The notes below the pieces were generated by a model that saw nothing but the letters and a program-made list of their open reading frames with translations, had not been told where the DNA came from and searched no databases. 32,177 bases of DNA, taken from the NCBI GenBank assembly GCA_029227655.1, contig JAQYAI010000123.1, positions 1 through 32,177 on the forward strand, in the 5' to 3' direction. Both the position numbers and the translations under genes were made by a program. Position 1 is the first letter of the stretch; every line of letters starts with the position of its first letter. Positions 15,903-23,709 of this stretch are shown in pieces. The stretch is from a bacterium (GTDB taxonomy: Bacteria > Bacillota > Clostridia > Lachnospirales > Lachnospiraceae).

Positions 15903-17663
15903 ATGTATTACGAAAGAATCGTAGAAGCAATTTTCTTAAGCAGACCGAACCGCTTTATCGCACATATTCTGTATAATGGAAATGAAGAAGTCGCACATGT
16001 TAAGAATACTGGGCGATGTGCAGAACTGCTTCAGCCTGGAGCAGTCGTTTATTTACAGGAATCAGATAATCCGGACCGCAAGACCAAATGGGATCTGATC
16101 GGTGTAAAAAAAGGAGAAAGGCTTGTAAATATGGATTCACAGGTTCCAAATCATGCAGTGAAAGAATGGCTGGAAGACGGACACCTGTTTAAAAATATCA
16201 CATTCATACGTACAGAAAAGACCTATAAGAATTCACGGTTTGATCTATATGTAGAATATGAAGATAAGAAGGCATTTATAGAAGTAAAAGGCGTGACGCT
16301 AGAGCAAAATGGAGTTGTGAAATTCCCGGATGCTCCGAGCGAACGTGCAGTGAAACATTTGGAAGAACTGGCAGAGGCAGTAAAAGAAGGATACGAGGCA
16401 TATGTCTTTTTTGTGATTCAGATGAAGGGTGTAAGATATTTTGCACCGAACAGGATCACCCATCCGGAATTTGCAGATACACTCGTCCGTGTGGCGAATG
16501 CTGGTGTGCATGTTCTCGCATATGATTGCAATGTGACGGAAAATAGTATTTTTATAAACGAGGAGATTCCTGTTGTTTTGGAAAATGAACAATTATACGA
16601 AATGGCAGGGCCACTGACAAACTGGTATCAGGAAAATAAAAGAGATCTTCCGTGGCGACATCATGTAAATGCCTATCGCGTATGGGTGTCAGAAATTATG
16701 CTTCAGCAGACCCGAGTGGAGGCGGTAAAACCATTTTACTACCGGTTCATGGAAGCTTTGCCGACAATTCAGGATTTGGCGGAAGCAGAGGAAGACAAGC
16801 TTTTGAAATTGTGGGAAGGACTGGGGTATTATAATCGTGTACGGAACATGCAGAAAGCAGCAAAACAGATCATGGAAGAGCATGGTGGTAATTTCCCGGA
16901 GACGTATGAAGAAATAGCTAAATTAAAAGGAATTGGAAGTTATACTGCAGGTGCCATCAGTTCCTTTGCGTTTGGCATTCCAAAACCAGCAGTGGATGGA
17001 AATGTGCTGCGAGTAATTTCGCGTATTCTGGCAAGTGATGAAGATATCATGAAGCAATCCGTCAGAACCAAAGTAGAAATAGCACTGGAAAAGGTGATTC
17101 CGGCAGACAATCCATCAGATTTTAATCAAGGGTTGATTGAGCTTGGTGCAATGATCTGCGTTCCGAATGGAGAGCCGAAATGCGAAGAATGTCCGGTCGG
17201 ACATTTGTGCAGGGCAAGAGCATTAGGATGCCAGATGGAACTTCCGGTGAAAAAGAAAGCCAAAGAGCGGAAGATAGAAGAACGGACCGTGCTGGTATTT
17301 CAAGACGGAGAAACCGTAGCGATAAGAAAACGTCCCGCAAAAGGACTGCTTGCAAAGATGTATGAATTTCCGAATCTGGAGGGACACCTTCGTATGGAAG
17401 AGGTAGTAGAATACTGCAAATCCGTTGGTCTGACACCGGTGTTTGTAAAAGAACTTCCAAAGGCGAAGCATATTTTCAGCCACATTGAATGGCATATGAC
17501 AGGATATGCGGTTCGTGTGGATGAATTGGAAAAGAATTGTACAGAAAATATGATTTTTGCGAGACCAGAGGAAATACAGAAAACTTATTCTATTCCGGCA
17601 GCATTTGAAAAGTATACACATTATGTAAATATTAAACTTGGACAAAATAAATATATGAAATAA
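15903..17663 (+). CDS. mutY: Fusion of SfsA nuclease-like domain and MutY adenine DNA glycosylase
   Basis: A 586-residue protein made of two families. Residues 1-230 are SfsA-like (DNA/RNA nuclease with a PD-(D/E)XK-type core): GRCAELLQPGAVVYL, RFDLYVE (Asp114), AFIEVKG (Glu127, Lys129) and FPDAPSERAVKHLEEL. Residues 236-586 are a full-length MutY, which removes adenine opposite 8-oxoguanine: WYQENKRDLPWR, SEIMLQQT with catalytic Glu264, helix-hairpin-helix LKGIGSYTAGAI, Asp365 in KPAVDGNV, 4Fe-4S ligands Cys419, 427, 430 and 436, and a NUDIX-like C-terminal domain that reads the oxidised base. The frame is continuous, with no sign of a restart at the junction. The ATG directly follows the GrpB-like stop with only GGGAA as a binding site, suggesting translational coupling. 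It ends in a terminator shared with the opposite gene. Confidence 0.93.
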   Translation: MYYERIVEAIFLSRPNRFIAHILYNGNEEVAHVKNTGRCAELLQPGAVVYLQESDNPDRKTKWDLIGVKKGERLVNMDSQVPNHAVKEWLEDGHLFKNITFIRTEKTYKNSRFDLYVEYEDKKAFIEVKGVTLEQNGVVKFPDAPSERAVKHLEELAEAVKEGYEAYVFFVIQMKGVRYFAPNRITHPEFADTLVRVANAGVHVLAYDCNVTENSIFINEEIPVVLENEQLYEMAGPLTNWYQENKRDLPWRHHVNAYRVWVSEIMLQQTRVEAVKPFYYRFMEALPTIQDLAEAEEDKLLKLWEGLGYYNRVRNMQKAAKQIMEEHGGNFPETYEEIAKLKGIGSYTAGAISSFAFGIPKPAVDGNVLRVISRILASDEDIMKQSVRTKVEIALEKVIPADNPSDFNQGLIELGAMICVPNGEPKCEECPVGHLCRARALGCQMELPVKKKAKERKIEERTVLVFQDGETVAIRKRPAKGLLAKMYEFPNLEGHLRMEEVVEYCKSVGLTPVFVKELPKAKHIFSHIEWHMTGYAVRVDELEKNCTENMIFARPEEIQKTYSIPAAFEKYTHYVNIKLGQNKYMK

Positions 17664-17664
17664 T

Positions 17665-17696
17665 AAAGCCTCCCATGTGAATGGGAGGCTTTTGTG
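17665..17696. terminator. Bidirectional terminator between convergent genes
   Basis: A 12-bp perfect stem (17665-17676 with 17681-17692) over GTGA. The T-rich end of each arm and the flanking bases allow termination of the mutY fusion (plus) and of the PAP2 gene (minus). Confidence 0.88.
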
Positions 17697-17702
17697 TAAA
17701 TG

Positions 17703-18374
17703 TTAGGTTGTCTGATGAGCCAGTGCAGGATGTTTCTGTTTTGCTGGAGCATAGACTGCGCCATATACAAAATAAATCATGATCAGAGCTGAAATCACAT
17801 CGATGACAGAATGCTGTTTTAAGAACATCGTCGATAAAACAATAGAAATCGATAAGATCATGGAGCCAGTGGAAATTACTCTGTTCTGTGAAAGCTTTTC
17901 ATTGTGCATGATCGCGATGTGACAGGCAACAGAGTTATATACATGAAGACTTGGAAGAACGTTGGTAGGAGTATCCACTTTATAAATAAATCTTACCAAA
18001 TCTACAAAAATATTGTCTCTTGGAAAAATTGTCGGGCGTAATCGCAGACCATTTGGAAATATTGTGCAGATAATAAGGAACAATGTCATTCCGATAATGC
18101 ACATCTTGGTAAACTTGTAGAATTCCTCTTTGCTTGTGAAGAAGAAATAAAAACAAGTGACTGCCATATAAACGAACCAGAGCAAATATGGAACAATAAA
18201 AAATTCTATAAAAGGAAGGTAACTATCCAGTGGAGAATAGACCAAGGAGTAATCCGTGGTAACAGTTTTTTCCAGCCAGTTAAACCATGGGAAATAGATG
18301 AACGCATATAAAAATACCCAGGCGTGACCATATTTATTTAAAAATATTCGTAAGTTATGTGATATAGTTTTCAA
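17703..18374 (-). CDS. PAP2 superfamily membrane phosphatase
   Basis: A 223-residue membrane protein with about six hydrophobic segments. The three PAP2 signature regions appear in degenerate form: NGLRLRPT near residue 109 (motif 1 Arg-Pro), LPSLHVYNS near 140 (motif 2, Ser-x-His) and STMFLKQHSVIDV near 180 (motif 3, His-x3-Asp). Such enzymes remove phosphate from lipid or isoprenoid phosphates. The arrangement (Ser-Leu-His rather than Ser-Gly-His) is closest to the PAP2 branch that includes inositol-phosphorylceramide synthase-like proteins. It is next to a lipid kinase gene on the same strand, which fits a role in phospholipid turnover, but it has its own promoter 50 bases upstream. Confidence 0.82.
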   Translation of the reverse strand: MKTISHNLRIFLNKYGHAWVFLYAFIYFPWFNWLEKTVTTDYSLVYSPLDSYLPFIEFFIVPYLLWFVYMAVTCFYFFFTSKEEFYKFTKMCIIGMTLFLIICTIFPNGLRLRPTIFPRDNIFVDLVRFIYKVDTPTNVLPSLHVYNSVACHIAIMHNEKLSQNRVISTGSMILSISIVLSTMFLKQHSVIDVISALIMIYFVYGAVYAPAKQKHPALAHQTT

Positions 18375-18424
18375 ATAAAATCGACTCCCTTAATTAAGCA
18401 AAAACACTTTTTATTTCAGCGAAC

Positions 18425-18453
18425 AGTATAACACTAAAAACTTTTGGAAACAA
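18425..18453 (-). promoter_or_regulatory. Promoter of the PAP2 gene
   Basis: On the minus strand: TTGTTT (18453-18448), 17 bases, TATACT (18430-18425), about 50 bases ahead of the start codon. A small ATAT-rich hairpin at 18507-18522 lies between it and the lipid kinase gene and may be a weak terminator. Confidence 0.6.
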
Positions 18454-18528
18454 CCGTCTTCACAAAAGCTTAAAAAATTTTTTAGAAATAATTTCACTTA
18501 ATTTTAGGATATAATAATATCCGTCCAT

Positions 18529-19446
18529 TTATTCAATAATAAGATTGACTCTTGCATCATCTACTTGCATTTCCAATGATTTCTGTAAAAAGATCGGTTC
18601 TCCGTCAGCGTGTACAGCCAGCGGAATTTCAGAGTGAATTTCTGCTTTTTTGCATCGGTAAATATGGACACCAGAGGAAAGCGTGTGAAGTCCGAAGAAT
18701 ACTGTTGGAATGATTAATAATGCATGAATCTTCGATACATCGGCAATAACGATAAAGTCCAGAAGACCGTCTTCGGCGCTGGCTTTTGGACAGAATTTGC
18801 ATCCGCCGCCTTCATATGGCAGATTCATTGCTGTTGCAAAATATGTTTTCTCAAATTCCATTTTTTTCGAGTCGTCCAGTGTGACTGTCATATGTTTTGG
18901 AGTACAACGGAAAAGACAGTGGATCGACAAGCTGACATAAGATAGTTTTCCTAAATTTAGTTTATTAAAGAATTTTTTGACAGGAGATACGCAGATCTCA
19001 TGACAAATTGCTGCGTCATAGCCAAAACCTGAGCTTACGCCGAAACGACGCTTTTTATTACCATATTTTAGTACACCAAGATCCAGTTTACGGCGAACTT
19101 GAGAATGAAGGATAATATCTAAGGCTTTTGCAGACTCTTTTGGAAGACCAAGTCCTCTTGCGAAATCATTGCCAGAACCAATTGGAATATATCCTAATGT
19201 GATTTTTTCAGGATAGACTATTCCTGTCAGGACTTCGCCGATGGTGCCGTCGCCACCAAGAACCACAAGGGTATGCTCCTTTCCGTCCGAAGTCAGTTCT
19301 TCGACAATTTTAGTTGCGTGACGCTGGTATTTGGTAAAATACGCCTGATATTCTATTTGTTTTTCTTTCAAGACAGATTCAACCTCATTCCAGACTTTGC
19401 GTCCAAGACCGGAACGGGAATTTGGATTTACAATAAAAAGGTACAC
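18529..19446 (-). CDS. Diacylglycerol kinase-like lipid kinase (DagK/YegS/BmrU family)
   Basis: A 305-residue protein with the diacylglycerol kinase catalytic domain at the N-terminus: NPNSRSG near residue 8, LVVLGGDGTIGEVL near 60-73 (nucleotide-binding Gly-Gly-Asp-Gly-Thr), and GYIPIGSGNDFARGLG near 85-100. The C-terminal domain has GGGCKFCPKASAEDGLLD near 213-230 and LAVHADGEP near 272-280, as in YegS and DgkB. These enzymes phosphorylate diacylglycerol or related lipids for return to phospholipid synthesis. The start is a GTG at 19446; it gives the standard YLFIVNPNSRSG N-terminus, though the ribosome binding site (AAAGTGAG) is weak. Confidence 0.9.
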   Translation of the reverse strand: MYLFIVNPNSRSGLGRKVWNEVESVLKEKQIEYQAYFTKYQRHATKIVEELTSDGKEHTLVVLGGDGTIGEVLTGIVYPEKITLGYIPIGSGNDFARGLGLPKESAKALDIILHSQVRRKLDLGVLKYGNKKRRFGVSSGFGYDAAICHEICVSPVKKFFNKLNLGKLSYVSLSIHCLFRCTPKHMTVTLDDSKKMEFEKTYFATAMNLPYEGGGCKFCPKASAEDGLLDFIVIADVSKIHALLIIPTVFFGLHTLSSGVHIYRCKKAEIHSEIPLAVHADGEPIFLQKSLEMQVDDARVNLIIE

Positions 19447-19482
19447 GTTATTTACTCACTTTCTTTTGTATGAATTAAGTAT

Positions 19483-19511
19483 ATTATATTTGAAAAGAAA
19501 AGTGAGTGCAA
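19483..19511 (-). promoter_or_regulatory. Predicted promoter of the lipid kinase gene
   Basis: On the minus strand: TTGCAC (19511-19506), 17 bases, TATAAT (19488-19483). It diverges from the small-RNA promoter at 19551-19580. Confidence 0.5.
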
Positions 19512-19512
19512 C

Positions 19513-19580
19513 TATATAGATTTTGTCTATATATATATCATAATAAGCGATTGGACATTTTGTAATGTATGAAATATAAT
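19513..19580 (+). promoter_or_regulatory. Palindrome and promoter of small-RNA copy 1
   Basis: Inverted repeat TATATAGA-N5-TCTATATA (19513-19520, 19526-19533), then TTGGAC (19551-19556), 18 bases, TATAAT (19575-19580). The block between palindrome and -35 box is nearly identical in copy 2, pointing to a bound regulator or UP-like element. Confidence 0.65.
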
Positions 19581-19586
19581 AAAGAC

Positions 19587-19670
19587 AACAAAGAGGTAGT
19601 CAATACCAATAATGAAAAAACCTTCTAAAATGAGAAACCATTCAAGCCGCTTACTTGAATGGTCTTTTTC
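19587..19670 (+). ncRNA. Candidate small RNA, tandem copy 1
   Basis: Predicted transcript of about 80 bases from just after the -10 box to an intrinsic terminator (stem ACCATTCAAG/CTTGAATGGT, 19637-19646 with 19654-19663, then CTTTTTC). The segment AAAGAGGTAGTC and the following ATACCAATAATG are shared with copy 2. I do not recognise a known RNA family. A 44-codon frame starts at 19612 (MKKPSKMR...) but runs through the terminator and has no well-placed ribosome binding site, so an RNA is preferred over a peptide. Confidence 0.6.
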
Positions 19671-19689
19671 ATTTTATGAGAAAATATTC

Positions 19690-19754
19690 ATAGAATTCGT
19701 CTATAAATATATCATAATAAGCAATTGGACATTTCTCTTTACCTGACATATAAT
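19690..19754 (+). promoter_or_regulatory. Palindrome and promoter of small-RNA copy 2
   Basis: Inverted repeat ATAGA-N5-TCTAT (19690-19694, 19700-19704), then TTGGAC (19725-19730), 18 bases, TATAAT (19749-19754). The spacer of the palindrome differs from copy 1 while the arms are kept. Confidence 0.65.
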
Positions 19755-19760
19755 GAAGAC

Positions 19761-19844
19761 ACAAAGAGGTAGTCAAATACCAATAATGCAAATCCCTTCT
19801 AAAACGAGGACCTTTCAAGGACGCTTGCTTGAAAGGTTTTTTTC
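19761..19844 (+). ncRNA. Candidate small RNA, tandem copy 2
   Basis: Same layout as copy 1. The terminator stem is ACCTTTCAAG/CTTGAAAGGT (19810-19819 with 19828-19837) followed by TTTTTTTC. Compared with copy 1, one base pair is exchanged on both sides of the stem (A-T to T-A), a compensatory change that supports the RNA fold. The loop differs (GACGCTTG against CCGCTTA). An in-frame ATG at 19786 begins MQIPSKTR, similar to copy 1, so a small peptide is not excluded. Confidence 0.6.
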
Positions 19845-19880
19845 GTTATATACAGAAGTTTTCAACTGTAAAAAGTCAAA

Positions 19881-19910
19881 TAAAAACGGACGGGTTAAAA
19901 AGCCCCGTCC
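19881..19910 (-). terminator. Terminator of the TetR gene, overlapping its stop codon
   Basis: On the minus strand GGACGGG (19910-19904) pairs with CCCGTCC (19894-19888), followed by GTTTTTA. The first arm lies in the last codons of the gene and the stop is in the loop. Confidence 0.7.
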
Positions 19911-20500
19911 AGATAGCGTCCTAAAGAACGTCTTATATTTCCTTCAAAATCATTTTTTCCATCGTGGAGACACCATTCAAATACATTGCCAATGACCAGC
20001 ATTCTAATATCTGTCAGGACATCTTCCAGCGGAAGTGTTGGTTTGACAATGCCTTTATCGATCGCCTTTTGAAGATAATTTTCAACTGTGAGAATCGGAT
20101 AAGGTCTTGCCGTGCGGATTTCCGGATTCAGTGCCTGATTTTTAGGAGTATAATAGTTCGCAATGAATTCTACTCCGAGATCGCGACAGTATTCGGCGTA
20201 ATGTAAATACACATGGATGATTGCAATTTTGGCTTCATCAGCACTAGAAGGAAGATCTAAAAGGTCCGGATTGATACTCGGCTGTTCTTCAATATAATAA
20301 GAAAGCAGATCGTCTTTCGTTTTAAAATGATGGTAGAAGCTGCCGTTAGAAACCCCGGCTTCTTCGCAGATATTTTTTATGGAAAGCTGTTCATATCCTT
20401 GTTTTTGTAATATATTTTTGGCAGCACGGAAAATCCTGTGCTTGGTTTCTAATGATTTTTTTTGCTGTTTAGAAAGAACTTCCTTATCTGTAGTGTTCAT
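19895..20500 (-). CDS. TetR/AcrR family transcriptional regulator
   Basis: A 201-residue DNA-binding regulator. The N-terminal helix-turn-helix is at about 24-68 (RIFRAAKNILQKQGYEQLS, then IKNICEEAGVSNGSFYHHFKTKDDLL), with the Gly-x-Phe-Tyr-x-His-Phe core of the TetR family. The C-terminal ligand domain is helical and unremarkable, so the inducer cannot be named. The ATG is well placed against AAGGGGATAAATT. An imperfect operator-like palindrome TTAC-TATG-GTAA lies at 20536-20547, about 40 bases upstream of its start. It converges on the two small-RNA units and diverges from tex; its target genes are not evident. Confidence 0.9.
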   Translation of the reverse strand: MNTTDKEVLSKQQKKSLETKHRIFRAAKNILQKQGYEQLSIKNICEEAGVSNGSFYHHFKTKDDLLSYYIEEQPSINPDLLDLPSSADEAKIAIIHVYLHYAEYCRDLGVEFIANYYTPKNQALNPEIRTARPYPILTVENYLQKAIDKGIVKPTLPLEDVLTDIRMLVIGNVFEWCLHDGKNDFEGNIRRSLGRYLDGAF

Positions 20501-20609
20501 AATTTATCCCCTTATACTGATAATTCTTTAACATTTTACTATGGTAACACAAATGCAAAAAAAGTTCAAGGAAACCGCCGATGATATGATTAGAATGAAA
20601 TCATTGGAA

Positions 20610-20638
20610 TTGAAAAATATGGGATTGCATGATATGAT
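20610..20638 (+). promoter_or_regulatory. Predicted promoter of tex
   Basis: TTGAAA (20610-20615), a 17-base spacer, TATGAT (20633-20638), about 35 bases ahead of the tex start. Confidence 0.55.
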
Positions 20639-20673
20639 GAGACGGAAAATAGAAAAAGTGAGGCTTTGACAGC

Positions 20674-22830
20674 ATGGATATTAATCAGAAAATTACAGAA
20701 GAACTCGGTGTAAAACGGTGGCAGGTAGATGCCGCAGTGAATTTGATAGATGAGGGAAATACCATTCCTTTTATTGCAAGATATAGAAAAGAAGCACATG
20801 GAACAATGGATGATGAACAGCTTAGAAAATTGTTCGAACGTCTGAACTATTTAAGAAATCTGGAAGAGAAGAAAGCACAGGTGCTATCAAGTATTGAAGA
20901 GCAGGGCAAACTTACGCCTGAACTTCGTAGACAGATCGAAGAGGCAGAGACACAGGTACTGGTGGAAGATTTATATCGTCCGTACCGTCCAAAGCGAAGA
21001 ACACGTGCCACAATTGCCAAAGAGAAAGGGTTAGAGCCACTTGCAATTCTCATTGCAGCTCAGAAGCTTTCAGAACCGTTGGAACAGGTGGCCGCAAAAT
21101 ATGTTTCCGAAGAAAAAGAAGTAAAAACAGTAGAAGATGCAATTGCAGGAGCGAAGGATATCCTTGCAGAACAGATTTCGGATGAAGCAGATTACAGAGT
21201 GCACATCCGCGATCTTACTATGAAGAAGGGCATGCTTAGTTCTTCTGCAAAAGATGAAAAGGCGGAGTCGGTCTACGAGATGTACTATGAATTCACAGAG
21301 GCGATTGGTAAAGTGGCAGGTCACCGCGTTCTTGCACTGAATCGTGGAGAAAAGGAAAAATTCCTCAATGTCAAAGTGGAAGCGCCTGAAGCAGATGTGA
21401 TTCGTTATTTAGAGAAGAAAGTCATTCGAAAAGACAATTCATATACAACACCGGTTTTAAAAGAGGTGGTGGAAGACAGCTACAAGAGGCTGATTGCCCC
21501 GGCCATCGAACGGGAAATCCGCAATACACTGACAGAAAAAGCGGAAGATGGCGCAATTCAGGTATTTGGAAAGAATCTGGAACAGCTCCTGATGCAGCCG
21601 CCAATTGTGGGACAAGTCGTGCTCGGATGGGACCCTGCATTCCGCACCGGATGTAAACTTGCTGTGGTCGATCCGACAGGAAAAGTGATTGGAACGACCG
21701 TTATTTACCCGACGGCACCAACGACACCACAGAAGATTCAGGCTGCGAAAGATCTTCTCAAAAAAATTATCAAAAAATATAATATTACATTGATTTCCTT
21801 GGGAAATGGAACTGCATCCAGAGAATCAGAGCAGTTCATTGTGGAACTTTTAAAAGAAATACCGGAAAAAGTGCAGTACGTGATCGTAAATGAAGCGGGA
21901 GCTTCTGTTTACTCTGCCAGCAAGCTTGCAACAGAAGAATTTCCAAAATTCGATGTGGGACAGCGAAGTGCGACTTCTATTGCAAGAAGGCTTCAGGACC
22001 CGCTTGCAGAACTGGTAAAAATCGATCCGAAATCCATCGGTGTGGGACAGTATCAGCATGATATGAACCAGAAAAAACTGAGCGAAGCACTAGGCGGTGT
22101 CGTAGAAGACTGTGTAAATAAAGTGGGTGTTGATTTAAATACCGCATCGGCACCACTTCTTTCCTATATTTCAGGTATCTCAGGAACACTGGCAAAAAAT
22201 ATTGTGGCATACCGCGAAGAAAATGGGAAGTTTGAAGACAGAAAATCCCTTTTAAAAGTACCAAAACTTGGACCAAAGGCATTTGAACAGTGTGCCGGAT
22301 TTATGCGCATTCAAGGTGGAAAAAATCCACTGGACGGAACCAGCGTCCATCCGGAAAGCTATGAGGCTGCCATGAAGTTACTTGAAAAGCAGGGGTTTTC
22401 CGTGGACGATATCGCAGGCGGCAAACTTGCAGGGCTCTCGAAAACGATTTCTGATTATACGATGCTTGCTAAGGAACTTGGAATCGGTGAAATCACCTTG
22501 CGTGACATTGTAAAAGAACTGGAAAAACCAGGAAGGGATCCTAGAGATGAGATGCCAAAACCAATCTTAAGGACAGATGTCCTTGAAATGAAAGATTTAA
22601 AAGAAGGCATGATTCTGAAAGGAACAGTAAGGAATGTCATTGACTTTGGTGTCTTTGTGGATATTGGAGTCCATCAGGATGGTCTGGTGCATATCTCGCA
22701 GATTACGGATAAATTCATCAAACACCCACTGGAGGCAGTGAGTGTTGGGGATATCGTAGACGTGAAAGTGATGAGCGTGGATATGAAGAAAAAGCGTATA
22801 CAGCTTACGATGCGGGGGATCCACGAATAA
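20674..22830 (+). CDS. tex: Tex family RNA-binding S1 domain protein
   Basis: A 718-residue protein of the Tex/YqgF family, a conserved nucleic-acid binding factor linked to transcription and RNA handling; its precise role is still unsettled. In order: an N-terminal helical region with GNTIPFIARYRKEAHGTMDDEQL (residues 28-50, family hallmark; the motif core is IPFIARYRKE), a RuvC-like/YqgF domain starting near 310 (LGWDPAFRTGCKLAVVD), helix-hairpin-helix repeats near 490-560 (LNTASAPLLSYISGISG and KVPKLGPKAFEQCAGF), and a C-terminal S1 domain at about 648-716 (GTVRNVIDFGVFVDIG). Length is normal for the family. The ATG follows GTGAGG at nine bases. Confidence 0.95.
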   Translation: MDINQKITEELGVKRWQVDAAVNLIDEGNTIPFIARYRKEAHGTMDDEQLRKLFERLNYLRNLEEKKAQVLSSIEEQGKLTPELRRQIEEAETQVLVEDLYRPYRPKRRTRATIAKEKGLEPLAILIAAQKLSEPLEQVAAKYVSEEKEVKTVEDAIAGAKDILAEQISDEADYRVHIRDLTMKKGMLSSSAKDEKAESVYEMYYEFTEAIGKVAGHRVLALNRGEKEKFLNVKVEAPEADVIRYLEKKVIRKDNSYTTPVLKEVVEDSYKRLIAPAIEREIRNTLTEKAEDGAIQVFGKNLEQLLMQPPIVGQVVLGWDPAFRTGCKLAVVDPTGKVIGTTVIYPTAPTTPQKIQAAKDLLKKIIKKYNITLISLGNGTASRESEQFIVELLKEIPEKVQYVIVNEAGASVYSASKLATEEFPKFDVGQRSATSIARRLQDPLAELVKIDPKSIGVGQYQHDMNQKKLSEALGGVVEDCVNKVGVDLNTASAPLLSYISGISGTLAKNIVAYREENGKFEDRKSLLKVPKLGPKAFEQCAGFMRIQGGKNPLDGTSVHPESYEAAMKLLEKQGFSVDDIAGGKLAGLSKTISDYTMLAKELGIGEITLRDIVKELEKPGRDPRDEMPKPILRTDVLEMKDLKEGMILKGTVRNVIDFGVFVDIGVHQDGLVHISQITDKFIKHPLEAVSVGDIVDVKVMSVDMKKKRIQLTMRGIHE

Positions 22831-22857
22831 AAATAATAGGTTAATTTGGAGCAAAAA

Positions 22858-23709
22858 ATGTTTGGATATGTGACTGCGAATGAACAGGAGTTGAAGGTAA
22901 AAGAATTTAAAAAATATAAAGCATACTATTGTGGTCTGTGTCATTGCCTGAAAAATAAATATGGAATTGCCGGGCAGCTTACTCTGACTTATGATATGAC
23001 TTTTGTGATTCTGCTTTTGACTTCTTTATACGAAAGAGAAACAAAAGCAAATGTGCTTCGCTGTATGGTTCATCCAGTGAAAAAAGTGGAAGTGCTTCAA
23101 AATGAAATCACAGAATATGCGGCAGATATGAATCTGATCCTTGCGTATTATCATCTGAAAGATGATTGGGAGGATGAAAAAAAGATTGCTGCTTTGGCTG
23201 GGACTACATTTCTTAAACGAAAAGTGGAAATGACAATCAGGAGGTATCCAAGACAGGCGGCAGTCATTCAAAGAGAATTGAATATGCTTTCAGAATTTGA
23301 AAGAGCAGGCAGCAGTGATCTGGATGAACCAGCGGGCTGCTTTGGGCGCCTAATGGAAGAACTGTTCGTGTATAAAGAAGACTGTTGGGAAGAGCTTTTG
23401 CGGAAAACGGGATTTTATCTGGGGAAATTTATTTACATTATGGACGCATACGAAGATTTGCCAGAAGACATAGAAAAGGGAAATTATAATCCACTTCGGA
23501 AAATGTCTGAAAGTGAAAGCTATGAGGAGAAATGTAAAGAGATGCTCTGCATGATGATGGGAGAATGTGCGGCGGCATTTGAAAAAATGCCATGTGTTTT
23601 GGACATAGACATTTTAAGAAACATATTATATGATGGAGTATGGAAGAAATACCAGAAACTTCAGGAAAAGAAAAGCGAGGAATTGACAGATGACAAAAAA
23701 TCCATATGA
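22858..23709 (+). CDS. DUF5685 family protein
   Basis: A 283-residue protein starting [20 protein letters not shown] and carrying YYCGLCHCL near residue 25-33, the hallmark of DUF5685. It contains [12 protein letters not shown] near 45-56, an Asp-rich helix near 100 ([12 protein letters not shown]), and a [18 protein letters not shown] motif near 199-216. The pattern of aspartate-rich helices and length somewhat resembles polyprenyl-synthase-like all-alpha folds, but that is only an impression. The function is not established. The start is ATG 22858 with GGAG six bases ahead; a TTG at 22846 is the alternative. It overlaps the DnaJ-domain gene by 20 bases, a pairing usual in Lachnospiraceae. 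Confidence 0.82.
   Translation: MFGYVTANEQELKVKEFKKYKAYYCGLCHCLKNKYGIAGQLTLTYDMTFVILLLTSLYERETKANVLRCMVHPVKKVEVLQNEITEYAADMNLILAYYHLKDDWEDEKKIAALAGTTFLKRKVEMTIRRYPRQAAVIQRELNMLSEFERAGSSDLDEPAGCFGRLMEELFVYKEDCWEELLRKTGFYLGKFIYIMDAYEDLPEDIEKGNYNPLRKMSESESYEEKCKEMLCMMMGECAAAFEKMPCVLDIDILRNILYDGVWKKYQKLQEKKSEELTDDKKSI

Larger units (their letters stand above)
19513..19845 (+). repeat. Tandem duplication of the small-RNA unit, period 174 bp
   Basis: Palindrome, promoter, transcript core and terminator all recur with a 174-base offset (for example -35 boxes at 19551 and 19725). The copies have diverged most in the promoter spacer and the terminator loop, least in the promoter boxes and the GAGGTAGTC core. 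Confidence 0.8.

Noticed and set aside
19753..19995. 80-codon plus-strand frame across the TetR 3' end
   Set aside because: It includes a promoter box, a terminator and the antisense of the TetR gene; only its first residues recall copy 1 of the repeat.
20536..20547. TetR autoregulatory operator TTAC-TATG-GTAA
   Set aside because: The arms are only four bases long, too short to separate from chance in AT-rich DNA; mentioned in the gene entry but not called.
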